NCBI GenBank assembly: GCA_963714375.1 | Contig: CAVQOG010000006.1 | Coordinates: 502,717-566,716 of the forward strand | Direction of reading: 5' to 3' | DNA: 64,000 nucleotides | DNA from: UBA5794 sp963714375 | Lineage (GTDB): Bacteria > Actinomycetota > Acidimicrobiia > Spongiisociales > UBA5794 | Shown here: positions 35,745 through 43,121 of the stretch, in pieces | How the letters are laid out: the number at the start of each line of letters is the position of its first letter | Position numbering within the stretch: the first letter of the stretch is position 1 | Notes under the pieces: generated by a model | The model's input: only the letters and a program-made list of their open reading frames with translations | The model's database searches: none | Told to the model about the DNA's origin: nothing | Made by a program: the position numbers and the translations under genes

Positions 35745-35786
35745 AGTTCGCGTCATAGAACCTATTTCTTGATACAGAACCGTAAC
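35745..35786 (-). promoter_or_regulatory. Tandem IclR-type operator upstream of the synthase-like pair
   Basis: Second copy of the 42-bp element, 37 of 42 positions identical to 32559-32600. On the minus strand the downstream unit GGTTCTATGACGCGAAC is identical in both copies; the upstream unit is GGTTCTGTATCAAGAAA here. It lies between the ubiX stop and the ATP-grasp subunit start, so it marks a separate promoter for the synthase pair. Confidence 0.7.
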
Positions 35787-35832
35787 GCGCGCGTCCTCGG
35801 ACGTCAAACAGAACCCAGGCTGTCTCCTGAAA

Positions 35833-36396
35833 TCAGCCGCCACCCCAGCGTTGGACGAGGTTGTTGTCGATGCCGAAGAGGTCGAGGACGCGGCTGGTCG
35901 TGTGGTCGATGATCTCCGCAACCGAGGTGGGTCGGTGATAGAGGGCAGGCACGGGTGGCATCACAACCGCTCCGATCTCGATGGCGCGCACAAGCAGCTT
36001 CGCATGCCCGAGGTGGAGGGGTGTTTCTCGAGGAAGCAGCACCAATCGTCGTCGTTCCTTGAGGGTCACATCCGCAGCCCTGAGGAGGAGGTTGTCGCTA
36101 TATGAATTGGCGATCCCCGAGAGGGTCTTCATCGAACACGGCGCAACAACCATTCCCATCGTGCGAAACGAGCCGGATGAGATCGCGGCAGCCACATTGC
36201 CAAGTTCGTGAACCTCGTCTGCAAGGCCCTCGACTTCGGCTGGATCGAAATCGGTTTCGAGTTCGATCGTGCGCCGAGCCCCGCCACTGAGAACAAGGTG
36301 CGTCTCAACGTCAGGCACGTCTCGCAGTACCTCGAGAATACGTATGCCGTACACCGCTCCGCTGGCGCCGGCGATCCCCACGACAAGGCGATTCAT
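35833..36396 (-). CDS. ubiX: Flavin prenyltransferase UbiX
   Basis: Makes prenylated FMN, the cofactor of UbiD enzymes. 187 residues; VGIAGASGAVYGIRILEVL at the N-terminus binds FMN phosphate, and APCSMKTLSGIANSYSDNLL plus RRLVLLPRETPLHLGHAKLL are family-specific. It heads the minus-strand aromatic cluster, upstream of the synthase-like pair, and supplies the local UbiD protein. Confidence 0.94.
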   Translation of the reverse strand: MNRLVVGIAGASGAVYGIRILEVLRDVPDVETHLVLSGGARRTIELETDFDPAEVEGLADEVHELGNVAAAISSGSFRTMGMVVAPCSMKTLSGIANSYSDNLLLRAADVTLKERRRLVLLPRETPLHLGHAKLLVRAIEIGAVVMPPVPALYHRPTSVAEIIDHTTSRVLDLFGIDNNLVQRWGGG

Positions 36397-36487
36397 GTCG
36401 ACCTTCCCACTTTCCTCACCTCCACCACACGGTGATATCGAAGTACGCTGAAGACGTAAACCTACTCACTGCGAAAGGGGACGTCGA

Positions 36488-36943
36488 ATGTCGGATCGGC
36501 GCAACGACGTTCTTGCGTACCTGAGAAACCACAATGTTGCAACGTTGGCAACCATCGGTCCTGACGGCCCGTGGGCATCGGCTGTCTTCTATTCCAACGA
36601 TGGGCTCACCCTCGAATTCTTGTCATCACCGAGGAGTCGCCATGCCCGAAATCTCGCGGAATACCCCCGATGTGCTGCGACCATTCACGAGGACTATCGC
36701 CTCTGGTCCGAGATACGGGGAATTCAGATTGAGGGAGTCGTCCAAGAACTCATCGGAGCACGGAAGTCAGATGCCCTCACACGATACGAAGCGAAGTTCC
36801 CGATGATCCGATCCGATCAGGCAGACGCACCGATACGGGCCGCCCTCGAACGGGTGGAGTGGTACGAGCTGATAGCGGATCGCTGCTTCTTCACGGACAA
36901 CACACAGGGGTTCGGGCACCGAGACGAGATCTCGATTCTCTGA
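36488..36943 (+). CDS. Pyridoxamine 5'-phosphate oxidase-fold flavin/F420 protein
   Basis: A 151-residue split-barrel protein. LRNHNVATLATIGPDGPWAS near residue 13, SSPRSRHARNLAEYPRCAAT and IQIEGVVQELI follow the PPOX-fold pattern. Members bind FMN, F420 or heme-related ligands and are usually reductases or storage proteins. Diverges from ubiX. Cofactor and substrate cannot be assigned. Confidence 0.8.
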   Translation: MSDRRNDVLAYLRNHNVATLATIGPDGPWASAVFYSNDGLTLEFLSSPRSRHARNLAEYPRCAATIHEDYRLWSEIRGIQIEGVVQELIGARKSDALTRYEAKFPMIRSDQADAPIRAALERVEWYELIADRCFFTDNTQGFGHRDEISIL

Positions 36944-36962
36944 GCATCCGATCGTGGATTGG

Positions 36963-37625
36963 CTACTTGTCGATCTCCGAGGTCCACCACGCGTCAACAG
37001 CTGCACATGCGAGATCAAGGGAGTCTTCAACGGTTCTCCCTGTTGACTTGAGCGGTACCAGCGAATGGTCGCCGCCCTCAATGGGTGAGAACGAGCCGTT
37101 CGGGGCCGATGCGGCAACCTCCTCGACCAGGTCCGGTGGTCCCATCGGATCCCGGGTCCCTGAGATGAACAGTTGGGGAGCCGTGATCGCCTCAAGATGA
37201 TCCGTGTCTCGGGGAATCGACTTGCCCATGGCAACGACCGGATAGCCGAAATAGACGAGGCCCGCCGCTGGGAATCCCGCATCTGCCACGACATGCCCGC
37301 CGACCCTGCCTCCCATGGACTTGCCAGCAAGAACGACGTCCTCCGTGTAGGTCGCGAGCCGATTGGCAGCGGCGGTATGCACCTCGATCAGTTTCGGCAA
37401 ACGGTCCGGAGCGTTCCTACCTGCCTCGGTATAGAGATAGTTGAACGTCAGCGTCGGAAACCCGAGTGCGGTCAACCGGTCGCGCATAGCAACCATCCAC
37501 GCATGTGTTTGACCAGCGCCAGCTCCGTGCGCGAGGACGAATCCTGTCGCCCTCGGCGTTTGTGGCCTTGCGAGTTTTCCGGTGACCGGCCCGAGCGGGG
37601 TCTTGATCTTGAGCGTACGAAGCAT
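36963..37625 (-). CDS. Alpha/beta hydrolase (dienelactone hydrolase/KANL3-Tex30 type)
   Basis: A 220-residue hydrolase. The N-terminus GFVLAHGAGAGQTHAWMVAM is characteristic of the Tex30/KANL3-like group, and the nucleophile elbow is LAGKSMGGRVGG (Ser near residue 105). Later, GTRDPMG carries Asp and EGGDHS the His. The ATG at 37625 is chosen; an in-frame upstream ATG would read through a palindromic repeat. Function unknown. Confidence 0.83.
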   Translation of the reverse strand: MLRTLKIKTPLGPVTGKLARPQTPRATGFVLAHGAGAGQTHAWMVAMRDRLTALGFPTLTFNYLYTEAGRNAPDRLPKLIEVHTAAANRLATYTEDVVLAGKSMGGRVGGHVVADAGFPAAGLVYFGYPVVAMGKSIPRDTDHLEAITAPQLFISGTRDPMGPPDLVEEVAASAPNGSFSPIEGGDHSLVPLKSTGRTVEDSLDLACAAVDAWWTSEIDK

Positions 37626-37650
37626 GGGGACAGAGCATACGGCAGCCCGT

Positions 37651-37693
37651 GTCCCCCCTTCAGGGGGGACGGGTGAGCGAAGCAAACCAGGGG
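37651..37693. repeat. GC-rich palindromic repeat, copy A
   Basis: GTCCCCCC-TTCA-GGGGGGAC (37651-37670) is a perfect 8-bp hairpin, followed by GGGTGAGCGAAGCAAACCAGGGGG. The trailing G-run could compete with the first for the C-run. Sits between divergent alpha/beta hydrolase and 6-phosphogluconolactonase genes. Related copies occur at 44.1-44.5 and 52.5 kb. Confidence 0.75.
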
Positions 37694-37714
37694 GTGTCGG
37701 TTACCGTTTGCGCT

Positions 37715-38386
37715 ATGAACATCGAGGTGTATCCCACGATTGAGGAAGTGGCGCGTGCAGCTGCAGACCTTGTTGAGGAGGCGATTGCTGCGGAGCCTGA
37801 GCTCAGTCTTGGGTTGGCTGGCGGGTCGACGCCACCGCTGGTGCATCGGAGCCTCGCCACACGCGACATTGCATGGCAACGAGTCACCGCATGGATGACC
37901 GACGAGCGCTGGGTGCCGCGTGATCATCAGGACAGCAACCAACGCATGGCCCGCGAAACCCTTGTCGATGCAACCGGCGTTTCGTTTCTTGCACCAGACA
38001 CGAGCGCCAAAGATCCGCGAGCCGCTGCATTGGCATTCGAGCACACGCTCAAGACGTTCGGTATCGGAGGCAATCGCCATTCGGTCGTGATGCTTGGAAT
38101 GGGTCCTGACGGACACACTGCTTCGCTGTTCCCGGACACCGAGGCACTCACCATCGACGACCGGCTGTACGTCGCAAACTGGGTCGACGCCCAAGACGCA
38201 TGGCGACTGACAGCGACCTACTCACTCCTGAACTCCGGAGACACCGTGGTCTTTGTCGTCACCGGCGAAAACAAGGCCGAGATGGTCAAGCACATCGCCA
38301 ACGGAGATCGATATCCGGCATCCGGTGTTGCCCCACGCGGCGAGGCCCGCTGGTTGCTCGATGAAGGAGCAGCGAGCCTGCTCTAG
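37715..38386 (+). CDS. pgl: 6-phosphogluconolactonase
   Basis: A 223-residue DevB-type lactonase of the oxidative pentose phosphate pathway. Motifs LGLAGGSTPPLVHRSLA, VTAWMTDERWVPRDHQDSN and VVMLGMGPDGHTASLFP are diagnostic. The ATG at 37715 is used because longer reading frames run through the palindromic repeat. Its stop overlaps, tail to tail, the stop of the last microcompartment shell gene on the opposite strand. The neighbourhood therefore groups sugar-phosphate enzymes, though this one is not in the operon. Confidence 0.92.
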   Translation: MNIEVYPTIEEVARAAADLVEEAIAAEPELSLGLAGGSTPPLVHRSLATRDIAWQRVTAWMTDERWVPRDHQDSNQRMARETLVDATGVSFLAPDTSAKDPRAAALAFEHTLKTFGIGGNRHSVVMLGMGPDGHTASLFPDTEALTIDDRLYVANWVDAQDAWRLTATYSLLNSGDTVVFVVTGENKAEMVKHIANGDRYPASGVAPRGEARWLLDEGAASLL

Positions 38387-38652
38387 GCGCTCTCGTCAAC
38401 TTCGTCGACGATTCCGACGACGACGGATCTGATCGGGCCCGTGTCGGTGCCGTACATCTGGCGAGCCGATGTGCCCTCATCGAGAATCAGTACCGTGTCG
38501 CCCGTTCCGGCATCGACTCTGTTCGTACAGATCAGGTAGTCCCCCGTCGAGTCCGACCCATCGATGAGATCACAGATCAGTAACCGCTCCCCATCGAAGA
38601 ACGGGTGGTTGATCGTCGACGTGACCGTCCCAATGACCTGACCGACTTTCAC
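38383..38652 (-). CDS. Microcompartment vertex protein BMC-P (EutN/CcmL), paralog 1
   Basis: An 89-residue EutN/CcmL-fold protein that forms pentamers capping shell vertices. MKVGQVIGTVTSTINHPFF, VDAGTGDTVLILDEGTSARQ and VVVGIVDEVD follow the family pattern. Last gene of the shell operon; its start overlaps the preceding BMC-P gene. One of three BMC-P paralogs here. Confidence 0.93.
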   Translation of the reverse strand: MKVGQVIGTVTSTINHPFFDGERLLICDLIDGSDSTGDYLICTNRVDAGTGDTVLILDEGTSARQMYGTDTGPIRSVVVGIVDEVDESA

Positions 38653-38921
38653 GCTGAAACATCCACGGCGTCGACGATCCCGACGATTGCGTGATCGACG
38701 GGAACAAAACGGGGCTGCATCGCTTCAGCAGCTTCTCGGGACGCAACGAAGTACACGAGATCGCCAGGTCCCGCCTGGTGCACGGCATCGGCAGCCACCA
38801 CACACGCACCGGTCGGTGCTTGGGATGCGTCAAGCGGCTGTACAACCAACAGCTTCATGCCTTCCATTGCAGGGTCTCGAACCGTGGCGACGACCGAACC
38901 GCGCACGCGCCCAAGCTTCAC
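38649..38921 (-). CDS. Microcompartment vertex protein BMC-P (EutN/CcmL), paralog 2
   Basis: 90 residues: MKLGRVRGSVVATVRDPAM, LLVVQPLDASQAPTG, AGPGDLVYFVASREAAEAM and AIVGIVDAVD. It overlaps its neighbours by 4 bp on both sides, so it is translationally coupled within the shell operon. It differs from paralog 1 in the loop after GDLVYF, which suggests a distinct vertex type. Confidence 0.93.
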   Translation of the reverse strand: MKLGRVRGSVVATVRDPAMEGMKLLVVQPLDASQAPTGACVVAADAVHQAGPGDLVYFVASREAAEAMQPRFVPVDHAIVGIVDAVDVSA

Positions 38922-39532
38922 GGCGTGGTCTCCTCTCCCGTGACGGTTGACCGAAACATCGAGGACGAGGCAAGGTCGGCACGGATCTCATCGGTCAGCT
39001 GTGGAATAACCGTCGACCCGACGAGCCTCGGTCCGCAGCAATCAGACGCAGCGGCGACGCTCGAGAAAACGTCCTCAATGGATCCATCAACGATGAAGAA
39101 GGCCTTCCCTCCGAGTCCGTCAGCCAGTCGGAGCACGGCAAGCTTCACGCCGGAATCCTTGACCGCCGCATCTGCACCTTCGATCGCTGCCGCAACCGAT
39201 GTCGTTTCGACGATCCCGACGGCATCGCCGGTCGATGGCGAAGCGAACGATCCGGCGATGACAGCATCGGCTACCACTCGGTCGATGTCCGGGAGGAAGA
39301 TGTGATCGACCAACGTGGCTGGTTCGGCATCTGAAACGACATCGAGCGCTACCAGCACCGATCCCGTGTCGCCCGCGACGAGCACTATGTACTTACCGGG
39401 ATGGGTCGTTCCGGTTGTGATCATCGCAACCGGCGCATTCTTCGCTATGGCATCAGCAACCGAGATGCCCTCTGCAATGGAATCGAACTCCCACAGCCCA
39501 ATGGCTGGCGACGAGCGGTGTGGATCAGACAA
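38918..39532 (-). CDS. Microcompartment shell protein BMC-T (tandem BMC domain), second copy
   Basis: A 204-residue protein with two BMC domains. The first starts IGLWEFDSIAEGISVADAI near residue 10 and the second starts AVGIVETTSVAAAIEGADAA near 104. Such fusions form trimeric pseudohexamers, often with a larger gated pore for cofactors or bulky metabolites. The start overlaps the end of the aldehyde dehydrogenase gene by 8 bp. A Cys pair (ASDCCGPRLVG) near residue 163 is unusual. Confidence 0.9.
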   Translation of the reverse strand: MSDPHRSSPAIGLWEFDSIAEGISVADAIAKNAPVAMITTGTTHPGKYIVLVAGDTGSVLVALDVVSDAEPATLVDHIFLPDIDRVVADAVIAGSFASPSTGDAVGIVETTSVAAAIEGADAAVKDSGVKLAVLRLADGLGGKAFFIVDGSIEDVFSSVAAASDCCGPRLVGSTVIPQLTDEIRADLASSSMFRSTVTGEETTP

Positions 39533-40988
39533 TGCGCAACGCCCCGATCACAGAGACACGTCGCTCACGAGAGAAGGTCCGCGGTTTGGTCAGACCCTCC
39601 CCGGTAGGACTTGCGATCGAGAAGCTCGTGTACCCCTCGCCATCTGAGCCGAGCCCAGCAATGTTGGATCCGTTTGCAACAAAGATCGAACAGTTCATCG
39701 CACGCGCCATGCGTGTGATGGTGTCGACGTTCGTCGAATGGATGGACGCCGTGTGGCGGAAACCGTGTTCTGAGCGAACTGCCAAATCAATGGCGGTATC
39801 GACATCCTTGACGCGCACGATCGGCATCACCGGCATCATCTGTTCGGTCCACACGAGACTGTGTTCAGCCGATACCTCAGCGATGACGAGCTTCACCTCC
39901 GACGGTACGGATACACCGATCTCATTGAGGATCACGGAGGCGTCCTTGCCGACGAACCTACCGTCGATGACGCCAGGTTTGTTCGGAGGTCCCATCTCCT
40001 TGAAGATGACCCGTTCAAGACGCTTGAGCTCGTGCTCCTTGAGCCGGTAGGCACCCACGGCGGTCATGTGCTGCACAAGGCGATCTGCAACGGTGTCAAC
40101 AACAATCGTTGTCTTTTCGTCGACGCAAATGATGTTGTTGTCGAACGATGCACCGTCGACGATGGCCTTGGCAGCCTTGGCGATGTCTGCGGTTTGGTCG
40201 ACCACCGCTGGTGGGTTGCCTGGTCCAGCGGTAATCGCCTTCTTCGGTGTTCTCAGGGCCTCTTTGACAACACCCGGACCGCCCGTCACCAGCAGCACCC
40301 GCACATCGGGATGTTGCATCAGCGCCTGGGCTGATTCCAGTGTGGGCACAGCGACGCACGTGACAAGGTTTGGTGGGCCACCCGCGGAGACGACTGCCCG
40401 GTTGATGAGCTTGACGTTTTCCACAGAGACGTTCTTGGCGCTCGGATGGACGTTGAACACCACGGCGTTCCCTGCGGAGAGGATTGCGATCGAGTTGTTG
40501 ATGATCGTCGATGTCGGATTGGTCGACGGTGTGATCGCTCCTATGACGCCATACGGGGCATATTCGGTGACCATCATGCCTCGGTCACCCGTCACGACGG
40601 TGGGTTCAAGATCTTCGGGTCCGGGAGTACGTTCGATCACCAGATGGTTCTTGAGTACCTTGTCGTCCGCCCTTCCAAGGCCGGTTTCCTGTCTGGCCAT
40701 GTAGGCAAGGCGCTCGTTGTTTGCACGCATCGACACCCTGATCGCCTCGATGATTTTCTTGCGTGCATCGAGGCCAGACGATGCATACATGCCAAATGCG
40801 CGCTTGGCTGCTGCGACCGCTTCGTCGATGGTCGCAAACACGCCGTCGCCAAGGTGTTCGGATGCGGCGGCGACCGCTTCGGCAGCAAGGATCGCCGATC
40901 CCGTCTTCCCTTCGATGTCGCCGTGCGCGACGCGCTCTTTCACCCGCGAAATGATTGCTTGGATCTCGGCGTCTGTGAGGTTCGCCAT
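39525..40988 (-). CDS. CoA-acylating aldehyde dehydrogenase of the microcompartment
   Basis: 487 residues of the PduP/EutE type, converting an aldehyde with CoA and NAD to acyl-CoA. The catalytic Cys is in FDNNIICVDEK (Cys288) and cofactor-binding segments are YGVIGAITPSTNPTSTI and LLVTGGPGVV. Residues 1-22 (LTDAEIQAIISRVKERVAHG) form a short amphipathic helix followed by a linker before the enzyme proper, the form of an encapsulation peptide. With DeoC in the same operon, the natural aldehyde would be acetaldehyde. Sits between two shell genes. Confidence 0.93.
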   Translation of the reverse strand: MANLTDAEIQAIISRVKERVAHGDIEGKTGSAILAAEAVAAASEHLGDGVFATIDEAVAAAKRAFGMYASSGLDARKKIIEAIRVSMRANNERLAYMARQETGLGRADDKVLKNHLVIERTPGPEDLEPTVVTGDRGMMVTEYAPYGVIGAITPSTNPTSTIINNSIAILSAGNAVVFNVHPSAKNVSVENVKLINRAVVSAGGPPNLVTCVAVPTLESAQALMQHPDVRVLLVTGGPGVVKEALRTPKKAITAGPGNPPAVVDQTADIAKAAKAIVDGASFDNNIICVDEKTTIVVDTVADRLVQHMTAVGAYRLKEHELKRLERVIFKEMGPPNKPGVIDGRFVGKDASVILNEIGVSVPSEVKLVIAEVSAEHSLVWTEQMMPVMPIVRVKDVDTAIDLAVRSEHGFRHTASIHSTNVDTITRMARAMNCSIFVANGSNIAGLGSDGEGYTSFSIASPTGEGLTKPRTFSRERRVSVIGALRIV

Positions 40989-41002
40989 ATCAGGTCATCC
41001 GG

Positions 41003-41290
41003 TCATTTCACGTACACGGTTTCACCGTCGACATCCCACTGGTCAACGATCGCCATGATCACGGCGTCGCATGGCTTGTCCTTGGTCACCGCTGTCTGGC
41101 GAGCTGAGCTTCCGCTTGCGTACAGCACGACTTCACCCACTCCGGCCCCGACACTGTCAACGGCGATGACGTAGCCACCCTTGGGCTCCCCAGCTTCGTC
41201 AAGTTGGCGGACAACCAGCATGGCGAGACCTTCAAGCAGTGGTTCCTTACGCGACGCAACAAGCGTGCCGGTGACTCTCCCGAGATTCAC
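41003..41290 (-). CDS. Microcompartment vertex protein BMC-P (EutN/CcmL), paralog 3
   Basis: 95 residues: MNLGRVTGTLVASRKEPLL, MLVVRQLDEAGEPKGGYVIA, VGAGVGEVVLYASGSSARQT and VIMAIVDQWDVDG. It lies 14 bp upstream of the aldehyde dehydrogenase and downstream of BMC-H. Three different BMC-P genes in one operon is common in metabolosome loci. Confidence 0.93.
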   Translation of the reverse strand: MNLGRVTGTLVASRKEPLLEGLAMLVVRQLDEAGEPKGGYVIAVDSVGAGVGEVVLYASGSSARQTAVTKDKPCDAVIMAIVDQWDVDGETVYVK

Positions 41291-41332
41291 GCCTGCTCCC
41301 TTCGTTTCAAGTGGTGGGTCGTGGTTCCTTGA

Positions 41333-41635
41333 TCAACTGACAGCGTCGCGTGCCGCATCGGCCCTTCCAAGTGGCAGGGTGAGGTCGAGGTTGACATGTG
41401 GACGCGCAATGACGTGAGTTGCGATCACTTCGCCAACCTTCTCACCGCTGCGAACGCCTGCATCAACCGCTGCTTTCACTGCGGCGACATCGCCTCGGAT
41501 GATGGCGGTCACATAGCCGCCACCGGTTTCCTCATAGCTGACAAGTTCGACCTTGGCCGCCTTGACCATGGCATCGGCTGCCTCAACCATCGCCGCGAAG
41601 CTGCGGCATTCGATCATTCCCAATGCATCGGACAT
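41333..41635 (-). CDS. Microcompartment shell protein BMC-H
   Basis: A 100-residue single-BMC-domain protein that forms the hexagonal facets of the shell. ALGMIECRSFAAMVEAADAM starts the domain and the pore loop is in YEETGGGYVTAIIRGDVAAV, with three glycines at the pore. It is the only BMC-H gene in the locus, so it would be the main facet tile. Confidence 0.95.
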   Translation of the reverse strand: MSDALGMIECRSFAAMVEAADAMVKAAKVELVSYEETGGGYVTAIIRGDVAAVKAAVDAGVRSGEKVGEVIATHVIARPHVNLDLTLPLGRADAARDAVS

Positions 41636-41668
41636 GGATCCTCCTGTGGTTCCGTGTTTCGTTTGTTC

Positions 41669-42295
41669 CTACGTTGATCTTCCATCGATGCCCTCAAGCG
41701 ATGCAACCGCTGCACGCCACCCGACCTCGATGTCCTGCTCCTCGCCTCCGAGATAGATCCGTCCGACTGCGCCGAACGCACGAACCTCGAGGACGTTGAT
41801 GTTCGCAGCTTTCTCTGCCTCGTTCGCAGCAAGAGCGGCATAGGCCGCCGGTGCACACTCAAGCACGTACAGCGTCTGGCCGGGGATGATCATCTGGCCA
41901 TGGCGGGTCCTGTTGATCAGCTGTGCATGATGGTCATCGATCCGCCTGATGATCTGGCTCGTGTGGACAACTGGCTTGAGCCGGTCGGTCTCGGTGAGCT
42001 CGAGGGATTCGAGGATCGCTTCTCCGGCTGCACGGGTCTCGGACTGATCCGGGGAATGCACCTCGAGCAGTCCGAAGACTCGCTCGATGATCTGCATGCC
42101 GGGCTTGACACTCGTCGCCTTCAAGGCGACATCGGTGAGCCGGTTGATCTCTATACCCGGTGCAACCTCGACAAATAGGACGGCCTCTCCTGCAAGCGGC
42201 AGGAATCCCTGGGCGGTCGTGCCCAGGAACGCTGCGTACTGCGGCTGCAGACTGTCGAGGAACGCATACGACCGCAGTTCAATACCGCTCGCCAT
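41669..42295 (-). CDS. Microcompartment shell protein BMC-T (tandem BMC domain), first copy
   Basis: 208 residues with two divergent BMC domains: IELRSYAFLDSLQPQYAAFL to about residue 95, then TSQIIRRIDDHHAQLINRTR to the end (VLEVRAFGAVGRIYLGG). AKGGAGATGGTG-type spacing (AAGGAG six bases upstream) fixes the ATG at 42295 over an ATG 15 bases earlier. The start lies inside the 3' end of deoC (17-bp overlap). It is quite different from the BMC-T at 38.9 kb, so the shell has two kinds of trimer. Confidence 0.88.
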   Translation of the reverse strand: MASGIELRSYAFLDSLQPQYAAFLGTTAQGFLPLAGEAVLFVEVAPGIEINRLTDVALKATSVKPGMQIIERVFGLLEVHSPDQSETRAAGEAILESLELTETDRLKPVVHTSQIIRRIDDHHAQLINRTRHGQMIIPGQTLYVLECAPAAYAALAANEAEKAANINVLEVRAFGAVGRIYLGGEEQDIEVGWRAAVASLEGIDGRST

Positions 42296-43121
42296 CACCA
42301 TCTCCTTCATTCCAACTCACGATCTGGATTCCTGCCGAGGCGCCGATTCTCGTCGCACCCGCGGCGATCATGTCCTCAGCATCCTCATGTGTTCTCACAC
42401 CACCACTTGCCTTGATCCCCATGTTCGGGCCAACAGTCTCACGCATCAATGCAACGTCATACACGGTCGCCCCTGCCCCCGTGAAACCGGTCGATGTCTT
42501 CACGAAGTCGGCCCGCCCCTTGCTCGCAAGAGCCGAGGCGACAACCTTCTCCTCATCGGTGAGGAGCGATGTCTCAATGATGACCTTGGCAATTGCCCCG
42601 CCTTCGTGTGCAGCGTCAACAACCTTTTCGATGTCAGCGAGCACGAGGGCTGTGTCGCCGGACTTGAGGGCCCCGACGTTGATGACCATGTCGACCTCAC
42701 GGGCTCCGTCGCGTAGGGCGCGCCGTGCCTCCATGGCCTTTATTTCTGGGGGTGTTGCTCCAAGGGGGAAACCAATGACGGTGCAGACTTTCACGTCTGA
42801 GCCCCGCAGTCGTTCTGCTGCACGTTTGACCCATGTCGGGTTGATACATACGGACGCGAACCCGTACTCCATTGCTTCGTCGCACATCGTGTCGATCTCA
42901 GTTGCGGTTGCGTCGGGACGCAGAAGCGTGTGATCGATGTACTTGGCCAGATCGAGGGGAACATCTTCAGCCATGCCGTGAAAGGACACGCGGTCAGCAC
43001 CGTGCTCGACGACTTTCCGGAGTTGCTCGGGGTTGGCACAGATATCTGAGCGTTCGGCAAGCGCTGTGAGGACTTCGCGCGTGACGATCTCAATCAGTTC
43101 TTCTCTCGCCACGTCTGTCAT
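42279..43121 (-). CDS. deoC: Deoxyribose-phosphate aldolase with N-terminal encapsulation peptide
   Basis: Cleaves 2-deoxyribose 5-phosphate to acetaldehyde and glyceraldehyde 3-phosphate. 280 residues. The aldolase core starts near residue 55; the Schiff-base Lys is in RADFVKTSTGF (Lys208), with Asp144 in VDMVINVG and Lys237 in IKASGGVRT. Residues 5-24 (AREELIEIVTREVLTALAER) are an amphipathic helix then a linker, absent from ordinary DeoC and typical of cargo targeting to shells. It overlaps rpiB and the first BMC-T gene. Confidence 0.95.
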   Translation of the reverse strand: MTDVAREELIEIVTREVLTALAERSDICANPEQLRKVVEHGADRVSFHGMAEDVPLDLAKYIDHTLLRPDATATEIDTMCDEAMEYGFASVCINPTWVKRAAERLRGSDVKVCTVIGFPLGATPPEIKAMEARRALRDGAREVDMVINVGALKSGDTALVLADIEKVVDAAHEGGAIAKVIIETSLLTDEEKVVASALASKGRADFVKTSTGFTGAGATVYDVALMRETVGPNMGIKASGGVRTHEDAEDMIAAGATRIGASAGIQIVSWNEGDGDGERY

